DNA of 45,701 nt from Pseudobdellovibrionaceae bacterium. Lineage in GTDB: Bacteria; Bdellovibrionota; Bdellovibrionia; Bdellovibrionales; Bdellovibrionaceae. A program made the position numbers and the translations under genes. The stretch covers positions 1 to 45,701 of the forward strand of contig JAEUWH010000008.1 of assembly GCA_016785955.1 (NCBI GenBank), in the 5' to 3' direction. This document shows, in pieces, positions 16,299 through 24,542 of this stretch; position 1 is the stretch's first letter, and every line of letters starts with the position of its first letter. The notes below the pieces were generated by a model, which saw only the letters and a program-made list of their open reading frames with translations, made no database searches and was not told the DNA's origin.

Positions 16299-17009
16299 TC
16301 AGTCTAAAGCCGACTGGGCTTTTATCTGCATTTGACTAAAGCAAGTTGCTTTATTTTTAAAAACACCATCTTCTGCATGTAAATCTCGCTCGGTAAACCC
16401 AACCGTAATGTGAGGGTTGTAGTCATCGGGTTTAACCTCGACAGGTGATTTCCCTTGTGTTTTCGATAAAGTCACTATTTTTTGTCGAAGGTCTCTGAGC
16501 GCCGGGGCATCGACTACAATAAAGAAAGTCGATACTACTTTCCCATTTTCATGTTTCTCGCCTTTTCCTAGGCAAATTATCTGAAATGGCGTTTCTTGAA
16601 TTCGGTTTAACAACGCCACTTCGTTAATCAGCTTTGCCGATAATCCAGATTTTAATTGATCGAATTCCGGTGGAGCAATGACGGTAATATGGGCCTCGCC
16701 GCGATGTTTAAGTACGATATTTTCCGAATGTTCAATAGACCTTCTGATTTCCGCAAGTGGTTCAAACGCGACATTCATGGCTAAATAGGGTGCTGCAGAT
16801 AAAGATCGGTCTATAAAAGGAACCTTTTTATAAATGTCTGCACTTATAGGAAGCATAGAGGTCGAGGAGAACTTTGAACGATTGTTTTCCGATTTTGGAG
16901 TCACTTTTTTTTGCGAACATCCTAAGCCAATCAAAATAAACAATAAAGATACAGTTGTGACCTTATCCAGCCCGGGCATACGCCCTTTTCCGCGTTGATC
17001 GTTAAGCAT
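16299..17009 (-). CDS. lipoprotein with 2H-phosphoesterase (LigT-like) motifs
   Basis: An N-terminal signal with lipobox LIGLGC (Cys 31) indicates a lipid-anchored envelope protein. The body has the two H-x-T/S-x motifs that define the 2H phosphoesterase superfamily: EAHITV (His 107, Thr 109) and NPHITVGF (His 200, Thr 202), about 93 residues apart, as in 2'-5' RNA ligase/cyclic phosphodiesterase proteins. Those proteins are normally cytoplasmic and act on 2',3'-cyclic phosphates or 2'-5' linkages. A lipoprotein version would act on nucleic-acid fragments in the periplasm, for example from degraded prey RNA; that role is inference. The start may be 17009 (GGA 8 bases upstream) or 16979. Confidence 0.72.
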   Translation of the reverse strand: MLNDQRGKGRMPGLDKVTTVSLLFILIGLGCSQKKVTPKSENNRSKFSSTSMLPISADIYKKVPFIDRSLSAAPYLAMNVAFEPLAEIRRSIEHSENIVLKHRGEAHITVIAPPEFDQLKSGLSAKLINEVALLNRIQETPFQIICLGKGEKHENGKVVSTFFIVVDAPALRDLRQKIVTLSKTQGKSPVEVKPDDYNPHITVGFTERDLHAEDGVFKNKATCFSQMQIKAQSALD

Positions 17010-17086
17010 AAACGAATTCCATTCTTGAGATCATTTATTGTCAAACTAAAATTGACCTTTCCGCCGGGTTTTGATTAAGTTATTTC

Positions 17087-20029
17087 ATGAAAACAAATAT
17101 GAATAAATCACTTTATTGTTTAGCGCTATTTTCTTTGCTTTCGGTCGTATTTTTCCCTGAATCTTCGCTCGTGGCACCAAATCCTAACGCTTCTAAAGAT
17201 CAGATTCGCGAGTTAGGCGTCGAGTTATATTCCGGACAGCGCCAAATCACTTTTGATGGTCCAAAATCAGGAGAGGGTTATTTCAGCGCTGACGGGACGA
17301 AAATGATTCTTCAGTCAGAACGACATGGCAACAACCCGTTTTATCAAATGTATATTATGGACTTAAAGTCGGGGCAAATTACGCGCGTATCCCCAGGCAA
17401 TGGCAAGACGACGTGTGGTTGGATTCATCCAAACATGAAGAAAGCTATGTGGTCTTCGACTCATTTGGACCCCGAATGGGAAAAGAAGCAAAAGGAAGAG
17501 ATTGAGTCTCGAAAAAATCCAGTAAAAGGCCGCTATTCATGGTCGTACGACGAGCAGTACGATATTTTCGAATCGAGTTTGGATGGGAAGAATGCTAAAC
17601 GCCTGACTAAAGAACTGGGTTATGATGCCGAGGGTTCCTACTCGCCTGATGGTCAATGGATTGCGTTTGCCAGCAACCGGACAGGATACAGCTCGCCTTT
17701 AAACGAAGAAGAAAAAAAGTTGTTTCAAAAAGATCCATCCAGTCAAATGGAAATATACATCATGAAGTCCGATGGAACACAGGTCCGTCGATTAACCAAT
17801 AGTCTTGGTTATGACGGAGGGCCTTTTTTCAGCGCGGATGGACGCAAAATCACGTGGCGTCGATTTGACAAAACTGGGGCCACTGCTGAAATCTACACAA
17901 TGAATGTGGATGGTTCTGATCAAAAACAAATCACTCATTTGAATTCAATGTCGTGGGCGCCTTACTTTCATCCTTCGGGGAAGTACATTGTATTCGCATC
18001 CAGTGTTTTGGGTTATTCTAATTTTGAACTTTTTTTGGTCGATGCGGAAGGCAAACAAAAGCCAATTCGTGTGACAAATGATGATGGCTTTGATGGGTTG
18101 GCGGCATTTTCGCCGGATGGTAAGAAAATGACCTGGACGCATCGAAATGAAAAAGGGGAGAGTCAGATTTATTTAGCTGACTGGAATCACGAGTTAGCTT
18201 TAAGCGCGTTGCAATTAAGTGAAACAGAGCCAGATGCCCGCTTCAAGTTGGCCACGCACACATTTTCGAAAGATATTGAAATCAATGATCTTAAAAGTAC
18301 TCTGGCCTACCTAGCGTCCAAGAAAATGGCGGGCCGGTTGCCTGGCAGTGGCGAGGAAACAGAGCTGACTCATGACATAGCAGCCACCTTTAAAAAATGG
18401 AGACTGGTTTCGCCGACAGGAATCAGGCGATTGTCAGGATTTACTCATAGCTTTGACATTGTGACTGGAATCACGCTGAAGTCGAAGAATGACCTAGTGG
18501 TGAATCAAAAAAATATCGAACTGAACCGCGAGTATAGGCCAATATCATTAAGTAAAAGCGGAGTGTTTGAAGCTCGACCATTTACTTTTGTTGGCTATGG
18601 CCTTAAGACACCAGCGACGGAAACTTTGCCAGCAATTAATAATTACGCAGATTTGGACGTGAAAGATAAATGGGTTGTTTTCTTCAAAGACTATCCCACT
18701 CAGGTTTCTAAAGAATTACGCAATCACCTAGTTCCGTTCTCCAGTTTAGCTCATAAAATGACGCTAGCTAAAAATCTAGGTGCTTATGGTGTACTGGTCG
18801 TAGATGGCCCCAATTTGATCAACAGGGATAAAATCACAAAAATGCGGTTTGATGGTGCCCCAACGCAACTGCCGGCCGTAGAGATTTCTTTAAATGTCTT
18901 CCTACAGCTTATGAATTTAACAGATGAACAGTATGCGCAATTAAGAATTTCTATGGAGAAAAACGAGCTGACGGAAAAAATAGAAAACAAAAATACAAAA
19001 ATTTCCGCGACTATTGATTTTGAGCTACAGAAAAAAGAAGCGAAACAAATAATTGGTTTTATTCCCGGTCCCCAGAACTCGTCATCTATTATTGTGGGCG
19101 CCCACATGGATCACCTAGGTCGAGGTGATGTTGGCAACTCGTTGGCCACCAGTGACGATTTCAACCCTATTCACTTTGGCGCCGACGACAATGCTTCGGG
19201 AGTGGCGTCCGTACTAGAGTTAGCTCATTATTACTCGCAACCACAAAATCAAAAAAAACTAAAACATGGAATTTATTTTGGCTTATGGAGTGCCGAGGAA
19301 ATGGGAGTCTTAGGAAGCAAGGCTTTTGTTGACGACTGGGAATCCAGTAGTAAGAAAAAGATTAAAGATTCGTTCATTGCTTCAATAAACTTAGATATGG
19401 TGGGTCGACTAAAAGAGAAATTAATTATTCAAGGTGTTGGATCGGCCAAAGAATGGAATCGTATGGCTGAGCTTGTCAGCCTGCGAAGTCAGGTCCCTGT
19501 ATCGCTACAAAATGATCCCTATTTACCAACGGATGCCATTTCGTTTTATTTGGCCGAAATACCCTCCATTAGTTTCTTTACCGGTGCGCACATAGATTAT
19601 CATACGCCACGTGATACCGCTGAGAAAATTAATTACCCAGGACTATTAAAAATTACACAAGTGGTTCAGCAATTTATTCAAGAAATTTCAACCAATCCCA
19701 CGATTGCCCTGAGTTATGAAAAAGTGGAGGGCGGGGTACGAGCGCAAGGGACCGAGCGATCCTTTCGAATATATATTGGGACAATCCCAGACTATAGCCA
19801 AGAGGGGGTTCAGGGAGTGCGTATTTCAGGAGTATCTAAAAATTCACCTGCAGAAAAAGGTGGTTTGCTGGCAAAAGATATTATTATTGAATTCAATGGC
19901 AAAGCGATTGATTCTATCCATGACTACGTTTTTAGTTTGCAAGCGGCAGAACCCAATCGAGAAGTGCCTTTAAAGATACGCAGATCTAATGAAGTGATTA
20001 CTTTAAAAGTCACACCGACCTTAAAGTAG
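17087..20029 (+). CDS. exported TolB-propeller / PA / M28 zinc peptidase / PDZ protein
   Basis: A 980-residue protein with an N-terminal signal sequence. Residues about 45-390 hold WD40-like (TolB/PD40) blades, e.g. SYSPDGQWIAFASNR, FFSADGRKITW and AFSPDGKKMTW. A PA-like insert follows (VGYGLKTP, VKDKWVVFF, LGAYGVLVV). The M28 aminopeptidase domain (about 650-870) has a full metal set: His 673 (AHMDHLG), Asp 700 (GADDNASG), Glu 737 (SAEEMG), Asp 770 (LDMVG) and His 839 (HTPRDT). A PDZ domain (about 890-980) ends the protein (NSPAEKGGLLAKDIIIEFNG). It probably removes N-terminal residues from peptides outside the cytoplasm; the propeller and PDZ may bind or sort substrates. It reads as a single transcription unit with its own leader. 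Confidence 0.9.
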   Translation: MKTNMNKSLYCLALFSLLSVVFFPESSLVAPNPNASKDQIRELGVELYSGQRQITFDGPKSGEGYFSADGTKMILQSERHGNNPFYQMYIMDLKSGQITRVSPGNGKTTCGWIHPNMKKAMWSSTHLDPEWEKKQKEEIESRKNPVKGRYSWSYDEQYDIFESSLDGKNAKRLTKELGYDAEGSYSPDGQWIAFASNRTGYSSPLNEEEKKLFQKDPSSQMEIYIMKSDGTQVRRLTNSLGYDGGPFFSADGRKITWRRFDKTGATAEIYTMNVDGSDQKQITHLNSMSWAPYFHPSGKYIVFASSVLGYSNFELFLVDAEGKQKPIRVTNDDGFDGLAAFSPDGKKMTWTHRNEKGESQIYLADWNHELALSALQLSETEPDARFKLATHTFSKDIEINDLKSTLAYLASKKMAGRLPGSGEETELTHDIAATFKKWRLVSPTGIRRLSGFTHSFDIVTGITLKSKNDLVVNQKNIELNREYRPISLSKSGVFEARPFTFVGYGLKTPATETLPAINNYADLDVKDKWVVFFKDYPTQVSKELRNHLVPFSSLAHKMTLAKNLGAYGVLVVDGPNLINRDKITKMRFDGAPTQLPAVEISLNVFLQLMNLTDEQYAQLRISMEKNELTEKIENKNTKISATIDFELQKKEAKQIIGFIPGPQNSSSIIVGAHMDHLGRGDVGNSLATSDDFNPIHFGADDNASGVASVLELAHYYSQPQNQKKLKHGIYFGLWSAEEMGVLGSKAFVDDWESSSKKKIKDSFIASINLDMVGRLKEKLIIQGVGSAKEWNRMAELVSLRSQVPVSLQNDPYLPTDAISFYLAEIPSISFFTGAHIDYHTPRDTAEKINYPGLLKITQVVQQFIQEISTNPTIALSYEKVEGGVRAQGTERSFRIYIGTIPDYSQEGVQGVRISGVSKNSPAEKGGLLAKDIIIEFNGKAIDSIHDYVFSLQAAEPNREVPLKIRRSNEVITLKVTPTLK

Positions 20030-20127
20030 GTTAACGAAAATAAAAAAATATTTTTCTTTATTTTTTTAGGTCGCATACTTTACACTGATTTCAGGCCCTT
20101 GTTTTAAAAATCAGGAGGATTTTTAAA

Positions 20128-20529
20128 ATGTCTGTTAAGTTAAACACGTATAAAAGTAATTATAAAAAGCAAAAATTAAAAACCGATATTTTATCGGGAT
20201 TGATTTTTTTTTGCAGTATCTCGGCACCGATCAGCTTTAGTTTTTTAGTGCAGCAAAAAACAAATGCCATCGCGGCGTTTTCGGTCGGTTTATCGTTTGT
20301 TTTTGCACTGTTTATTTTAGCTTATTTTCGGTCTGCAGCACTAAAAAGCTTAGAGCAATCTTATAATCAAGTCCGCACCGGAATGCGTGTGAAGAAAAAA
20401 CAATCAGCGTCTCTTTACGAGGTTGTTCAAGAAAGTCATAATTATTTTTACTTAAAAGACACTCTCGATAATAAAAAGATGATGATTTCCAAAGAAAAAC
20501 TACGTTCTGATTTTGATCTTGAAATATAA
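20128..20529 (+). CDS. small two-helix membrane protein, unknown function
   Basis: A 133-residue protein with a strong ribosome-binding site (AGGAGG, 10-15 bases before the ATG). A lysine-rich N-terminus precedes two membrane helices (about 22-42 and 48-68). A cytoplasmic tail follows, rich in Lys, Ser and Tyr, ending in the acidic LRSDFDLEI. No family recognised. It follows the M28 protein by about 100 bp, with an AT-only stretch between that could form a weak hairpin. Expression of its own is likely. Confidence 0.65.
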   Translation: MSVKLNTYKSNYKKQKLKTDILSGLIFFCSISAPISFSFLVQQKTNAIAAFSVGLSFVFALFILAYFRSAALKSLEQSYNQVRTGMRVKKKQSASLYEVVQESHNYFYLKDTLDNKKMMISKEKLRSDFDLEI

Positions 20530-20532
20530 CCG

Positions 20533-20553
20533 GCATCACGGATAAAACTATCT
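20533..20553 (+). repeat. 21-bp exact repeat, copy 2 (intergenic)
   Basis: Identical to 14035-14055. It starts 3 bases after the stop of the preceding small membrane protein gene. The surrounding 180 bp is AT-rich with no gene. Confidence 0.8.
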
Positions 20554-20712
20554 GATAAGTTACATTATGTTACAGCTCGCTATCTATTTGGAACTGAGTC
20601 ACTTGTGTGCGCCTTTCGTTAAAAAATAGCTACTAATTTTAAATAGTTAGCTTAAACTTTGTCACAATTGTTACAAAATCAACCATAACCTATTAAAATA
20701 ACTCAATAATAT

Positions 20713-20862
20713 CTATAAAAAAACACACTCAAGTTCGGCAGTTCCTAATCGTTTTACGCCCTTACCAAAGTCGACATCTGCGTATACAAAAGGCTCTAAA
20801 ATCTGCGCCTGATGTATTAATCTTTGCTGTTCTTTTTTATCAAACCCATGAAGATATTCCAT
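20713..20862 (-). pseudogene. N-terminal remnant of a SAM-dependent methyltransferase
   Basis: The ATG at 20862 follows AGGGGAGAAG. The 49-residue product begins MEYLHGFDKKEQQRLIHQA and continues ILEPFVYADVDFGKGVKRL. This is the characteristic N-terminus of a class I methyltransferase family, in which KRLLEVGCG (the SAM loop) should follow directly. Instead the frame reads GTAELECVFL and stops. No SAM loop or catalytic fold follows on either strand, so it is a truncated remnant rather than a working gene. It sits just downstream of the redoxin operon, at an apparent recombination edge. Confidence 0.6.
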
Positions 20863-20916
20863 AATCTTCTCCCCTGCTGACGCCGCCAGCCGGCACCTGT
20901 AGCGTATCAATTAAAA

Positions 20917-21516
20917 CTAGTATTTTGTAGAGCAGCCGTATGGTTTTGTGGATGTTTTTTCTACTTTCTTACCTGCCATAGCCGCGTCCAAAGCCATCGC
21001 TACATAGTTTTTAGATTGAAGGATGATAGCAGGATCGGAAGAGTCATTGTCATCAATAGCGCCGGCATAGACAACCACACCATGAGGGTCGATCACAAAC
21101 ATATGAGGTGTTGTTTTAGATCCAAATGCTTTGCCCATGATTCCTTTTTCATCCAAAAGTACGGCCGTTGCATTCGATTTTGCGTCCTTTGCAACTCTTA
21201 AAGCCGCCGCCGCATCAGTGTAACCTTCCTTCCCTTTGGCCGATGAGTTCACCGATAACCAAACCACACCTTTATCGGTGTATGTCTTTTGAAGCGCTTG
21301 CATGTTGTTTGATCCATAATGTTTTTTTACATAAGGACAATCCTTATTGTACCACTCCAGAACGACCCATTTATCTTTATAGTCAGCCAGTTTATGAACT
21401 TTCCCTGTTGCATCTTTAGTCTCAAACGCCGGCGCAGGTTTGCCTGGAACCGCTTCGCTGGATGCAAAAGATACAGTGCCCATCATTAAAAACGACAAAA
21501 ACAAAAATACTTTCAT
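20917..21516 (-). CDS. exported redoxin / peroxiredoxin-like thioredoxin-fold protein
   Basis: A 199-residue protein with a clear signal peptide (to about residue 19). It has a thioredoxin fold of the AhpC/TSA-redoxin type: VPGKPAPAFETKDATGKVHKL, then WVVLEWYNKDCPYVKKHY with Cys 60. KTTPHMFVIDPHGVVVYAGAIDD includes the cis-Pro region. Another cysteine (Cys 195) is near the C-terminus, so a two-Cys cycle is possible. The start at 21516 follows AAGGAG, inside the 3' end region of the ScsB-like gene and 4 bases from its stop. ScsB-type reductases are known to reduce envelope peroxiredoxins in some bacteria, so the neighbour is the probable electron donor. Confidence 0.85.
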   Translation of the reverse strand: MKVFLFLSFLMMGTVSFASSEAVPGKPAPAFETKDATGKVHKLADYKDKWVVLEWYNKDCPYVKKHYGSNNMQALQKTYTDKGVVWLSVNSSAKGKEGYTDAAAALRVAKDAKSNATAVLLDEKGIMGKAFGSKTTPHMFVIDPHGVVVYAGAIDDNDSSDPAIILQSKNYVAMALDAAMAGKKVEKTSTKPYGCSTKY

Positions 21517-21520
21517 TTGC

Positions 21521-23611
21521 TTACTCCTTTTTTTTAAACAAACTTTCAATCACATTGAATGTTAAAATTTGCGGTAAAACAATCGCGGCAGCCCCTTTTT
21601 CATAAAAAAGGTAAACAGGAACAGAATTTCTGTCAAACTCGGCCAAGGCTTGCGTGATAAGAGGATCTTGATTAGTCCAATCGGCTCGCATAATCAGAAC
21701 ATTATTTTCTTTAAAAATATTTTGTATGTGTTCGGTATCTAAAACCGTTTTCTTATTAACCTGACACGTGATACACCATGCTGCCGTGAAATCTACAAAT
21801 ACAGAACGTCCAGCAGAACGTGCCTGATCAATCAAATTTCGATCATATGCTGTCCAAGCCGACGCCGCATCCGCCGTAGACCCTGCCATAGAAGCGGCCA
21901 CCGACGCGGTCTTGTTGTTTGGCACAAGCTGTGCGGCTTGAATCTTTTTAATAGATATGAAACTGAACGCAATCACAACAATGGATGCAATGTACGCAAC
22001 CGCAACCCAAACTTTGGAAAATGTTTTTCCCAACCAAATGGCTAATACTAAAAGTAACATCAAAGTGGTTGCAATTAGCCATCCATCAGTGCCTAACTGG
22101 ACGCCCAAAACCCACATGAGCCAAACAACGGTGCCCAACAATGGAAACGCCAGAAATTGTTTTAATTTATCCATCCAAACACCCGGCCTAGGCAACATTT
22201 TGTAAACAGAAGGGACAAAAGAGACGAGAGCGAACGGAAACCCCAGACCTAAACCCAAACTCAAAAAGATACCTAATGCTGCGGGTGCCGGTAGGACGGC
22301 GGCAGCCCCTAACGCCGTCCCCATAAAAGGTCCCGTACAAGGGGCGGCTACAAATACAGCTAAAACTCCCGTTGAAAAAGCGCCGGCGCTTTGAAATCGC
22401 CCTGTCATATTTGTAACCGATTCGCCAAACTCAAAAAAACCTAAAAAATTTAACGACATCAACCAAAATAAAATAATCAAAATCAACACAATCACCGGTG
22501 ATTGCAGTTGAAAACCCCAACCAATCGCAGCACCGGCAGAACGTAAAATCAAAAGCACACAACCCAGACTTAAAAAGGTAACAAGCACACCGGCCATATA
22601 CAAAACAGCTTCGCGCCGGCGAGTTTGGATAGAGGTTCTAATGATTGAAAGAAACTTAATCGACAACACAGGTAAAACACAGGGCATAAGATTTAAAATC
22701 ACACCGCCGATGAATGCGAAAAACAAAAGACCCAGCAGGCTCGCTCCGTCCGGCGATTTATCAGATGATTTATCATCAACCGCCGCACTAAGCCCAGCCC
22801 TCCCTAGACCAACAATGGGCTGCTCCCAGGATTGATTTTCTGAAACTAAAAGGACATTTACTGACTCATCGTTCAGGCGCCCGGCGGGCATCGAAAATGT
22901 GTATCGAAAACTCGAGTTGATTGTCGTAACTTGGGGCGGTTGTGGATGAATCAACTCGCCCTCGACAGGAAAAATATCTGGCATGCTCAACGTCGATGTT
23001 CCTGAAAGTGGCACAACGTCGACAATCAACTGGTCTTCTTTTTTTTCTACCAGACTCACTTTAAATGGTGAGGCGGCAGCATTGGCTGGTATTTTTTGCT
23101 GAAAATAAAACAGTTTGTCTTTATCTTGCCGAGCCCATTCGCTTGGCTGTCCACGGATAGGTCGAGTCAGTGTTAAATCCGCAAAGCCAGGAATACATTC
23201 TACTTTGCAGACTAACCATTCTAACTTCACAGATAACTTTAATTCCTTTTCCGACTCAGGCCCTGTGGGCGTCACAGGAAATAAAAACGCAACTTCCTTT
23301 TCGTAACCTAGATTTACTAGGTGAGCCGCAGAAATCCTCTTAGGAATGGGCCATTGAATAGGGCCGACATGATAATGCCCCTCATGAAAGTTAAACTTAG
23401 GAGGCGCCCCCGAGTCACCAGAGTTTTTCCAATACACATGCCACTCAGGATCAATCTGAAAGTATAGACCGATCACTTCGGCTTCATTTTGATGGAAAAA
23501 TTTCGGTGCTAGCCAGGAAATACGTACAGGCTTAGCAAACACAGACTCGACAGCAGAAACCTGGAAACTTGTTAAAAAAAATATTATGAAAAGAAAAAAA
23601 CTTCGAACCAT
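21521..23611 (-). CDS. ScsB/DsbD-like transmembrane thiol-disulfide reductase
   Basis: A 696-residue three-part protein. After a signal sequence, the N-terminal periplasmic domain has WHVYWKNSGDSGAPP and LEWLVCKVECIPG, the signature of ScsB rather than E. coli DsbD. The centre holds about eight membrane helices, with LMPCVLPVLSIK and AAPCTGPFMGTALGAA carrying the paired cysteines of the electron-transfer channel. The C-terminal thioredoxin domain has FTAAWCITCQ (CxxC). It should carry electrons from cytoplasmic thioredoxin to periplasmic targets. The start at 23611 (MVRSFF, after AAGGTG) gives a normal signal peptide; an upstream in-frame ATG at 23665 is less likely. The redoxin gene follows at once. 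Confidence 0.92.
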   Translation of the reverse strand: MVRSFFLFIIFFLTSFQVSAVESVFAKPVRISWLAPKFFHQNEAEVIGLYFQIDPEWHVYWKNSGDSGAPPKFNFHEGHYHVGPIQWPIPKRISAAHLVNLGYEKEVAFLFPVTPTGPESEKELKLSVKLEWLVCKVECIPGFADLTLTRPIRGQPSEWARQDKDKLFYFQQKIPANAAASPFKVSLVEKKEDQLIVDVVPLSGTSTLSMPDIFPVEGELIHPQPPQVTTINSSFRYTFSMPAGRLNDESVNVLLVSENQSWEQPIVGLGRAGLSAAVDDKSSDKSPDGASLLGLLFFAFIGGVILNLMPCVLPVLSIKFLSIIRTSIQTRRREAVLYMAGVLVTFLSLGCVLLILRSAGAAIGWGFQLQSPVIVLILIILFWLMSLNFLGFFEFGESVTNMTGRFQSAGAFSTGVLAVFVAAPCTGPFMGTALGAAAVLPAPAALGIFLSLGLGLGFPFALVSFVPSVYKMLPRPGVWMDKLKQFLAFPLLGTVVWLMWVLGVQLGTDGWLIATTLMLLLVLAIWLGKTFSKVWVAVAYIASIVVIAFSFISIKKIQAAQLVPNNKTASVAASMAGSTADAASAWTAYDRNLIDQARSAGRSVFVDFTAAWCITCQVNKKTVLDTEHIQNIFKENNVLIMRADWTNQDPLITQALAEFDRNSVPVYLFYEKGAAAIVLPQILTFNVIESLFKKKE

Positions 23612-23634
23612 CACCTTATCCCACGGTAACCAAG

Positions 23635-24132
23635 CTAAGGCACCAGCTCTTCTTGGCGTTCCCAAGTTTGTGTTCTGCCAAGCAAAGAGAATCCCAAAAA
23701 CCCACGCACACGCAATTTCTTACCGTCATCGATAACTTCCATTTTGCATGAATAAATTTTTCCTTTTTTGGGATCCATAATTTCTCCGCCAGACCATTTA
23801 GCATCCGAGTCTTTTTTTAGACCCCACAAAATATCTAGACCCAAAATTGGCTTATCTTTTTTATCACCTTCACATTTTTCACATCTTGGGTCTTGATCTT
23901 CGTCTGGCTTCCGAAACAATTTTACAATTTTTCCTTTAAGTTCCCCGCTCGATTCGGTAATCTCAACTAAAGACTTCACATGCCCTGTTTCATCATCGAC
24001 TGTTTTCCAGATACCAACGGGCGACGCCGCAGACCAAGCTATAGACACCCATAAACCTAAAATTAAACTTATTTTTACAATTATATCGAATAAATTCAAT
24101 TTTTGTTCGAACATTTTTCTCTGATTGATCAT
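23635..24132 (-). CDS. exported DUF2147 protein
   Basis: A signal/anchor helix (about residues 16-36) precedes a DUF2147 domain. Characteristic segments are PVGIWKTVDDETGHVKSLVEI, ELKGKIVKLF, a CEKCEGDKKDKPILGL motif, IMDPKKGKIYSCKMEV and RGFLGFSLLGRTQTWER. DUF2147 proteins are periplasmic beta-barrel-like (lipocalin-type) proteins of unknown role. The ATG at 24132 has AAGGA at the right distance. It lies 11 bases after the preceding lipoprotein gene and 23 before the ScsB-like gene, so it belongs to the same operon. The CxxC pair is a feature of the family; whether it is a target of the thiol system next door is an inference. Confidence 0.88.
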   Translation of the reverse strand: MINQRKMFEQKLNLFDIIVKISLILGLWVSIAWSAASPVGIWKTVDDETGHVKSLVEITESSGELKGKIVKLFRKPDEDQDPRCEKCEGDKKDKPILGLDILWGLKKDSDAKWSGGEIMDPKKGKIYSCKMEVIDDGKKLRVRGFLGFSLLGRTQTWERQEELVP

Positions 24133-24143
24133 TCTGATTCCTT

Positions 24144-24542
24144 CTACCGAATCCACTCTGTAAAACCAAATGATAGAGCCGATTCTAAGCTTGTTTTGTC
24201 AATTTCATAAACGTTCACATTACCCGTGGGCACACCACACATTTGAATTCGAATTTTACCATCGTTTTCAACACTGGATTTGTAGATGTGTATATCTTTT
24301 AAGTCCTTTGACATCGTGGCCACATCGATACTTTTCCCCTGACCACATTGCAGCGATCCATTTGGTTTAAATACGCGGACGCGATCGGCTGCACTTGGGT
24401 CCTGAAGAAGTTTGTTCTCTTTAGGCGTCACAGGCCCACCGGCCTGCTCGGACTTAATTTTCTGAGAGCGACAATTGCCTGTAGAGCAACCAATAAATAC
24501 TAATGTTAATCCGCAAAAGAAAATAAATTTTTTGGTTTCCAT
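24144..24542 (-). CDS. small lipoprotein, unknown function
   Basis: A 132-residue protein with a classic lipoprotein signal: METKKFIFFCGLTLVF then lipobox FIGC with Cys 19. The mature part is charged and contains a few cysteines (GNCRSQ, LQCGQG, QMCGVP). No family recognised. The gene starts 37 nt inside the 3' end of bamB, in another frame, and ends 11 bases before the DUF2147 gene; coupling to both is likely. It could be a Bam-associated accessory lipoprotein, but only its position suggests that. Confidence 0.72.
   Translation of the reverse strand: METKKFIFFCGLTLVFIGCSTGNCRSQKIKSEQAGGPVTPKENKLLQDPSAADRVRVFKPNGSLQCGQGKSIDVATMSKDLKDIHIYKSSVENDGKIRIQMCGVPTGNVNVYEIDKTSLESALSFGFTEWIR

Noticed and set aside
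20038-20068. AT-only hairpin after the M28 peptidase gene
   Set aside because: The stem has only A-T pairs and a bulge; it may end transcription weakly but cannot be supported.
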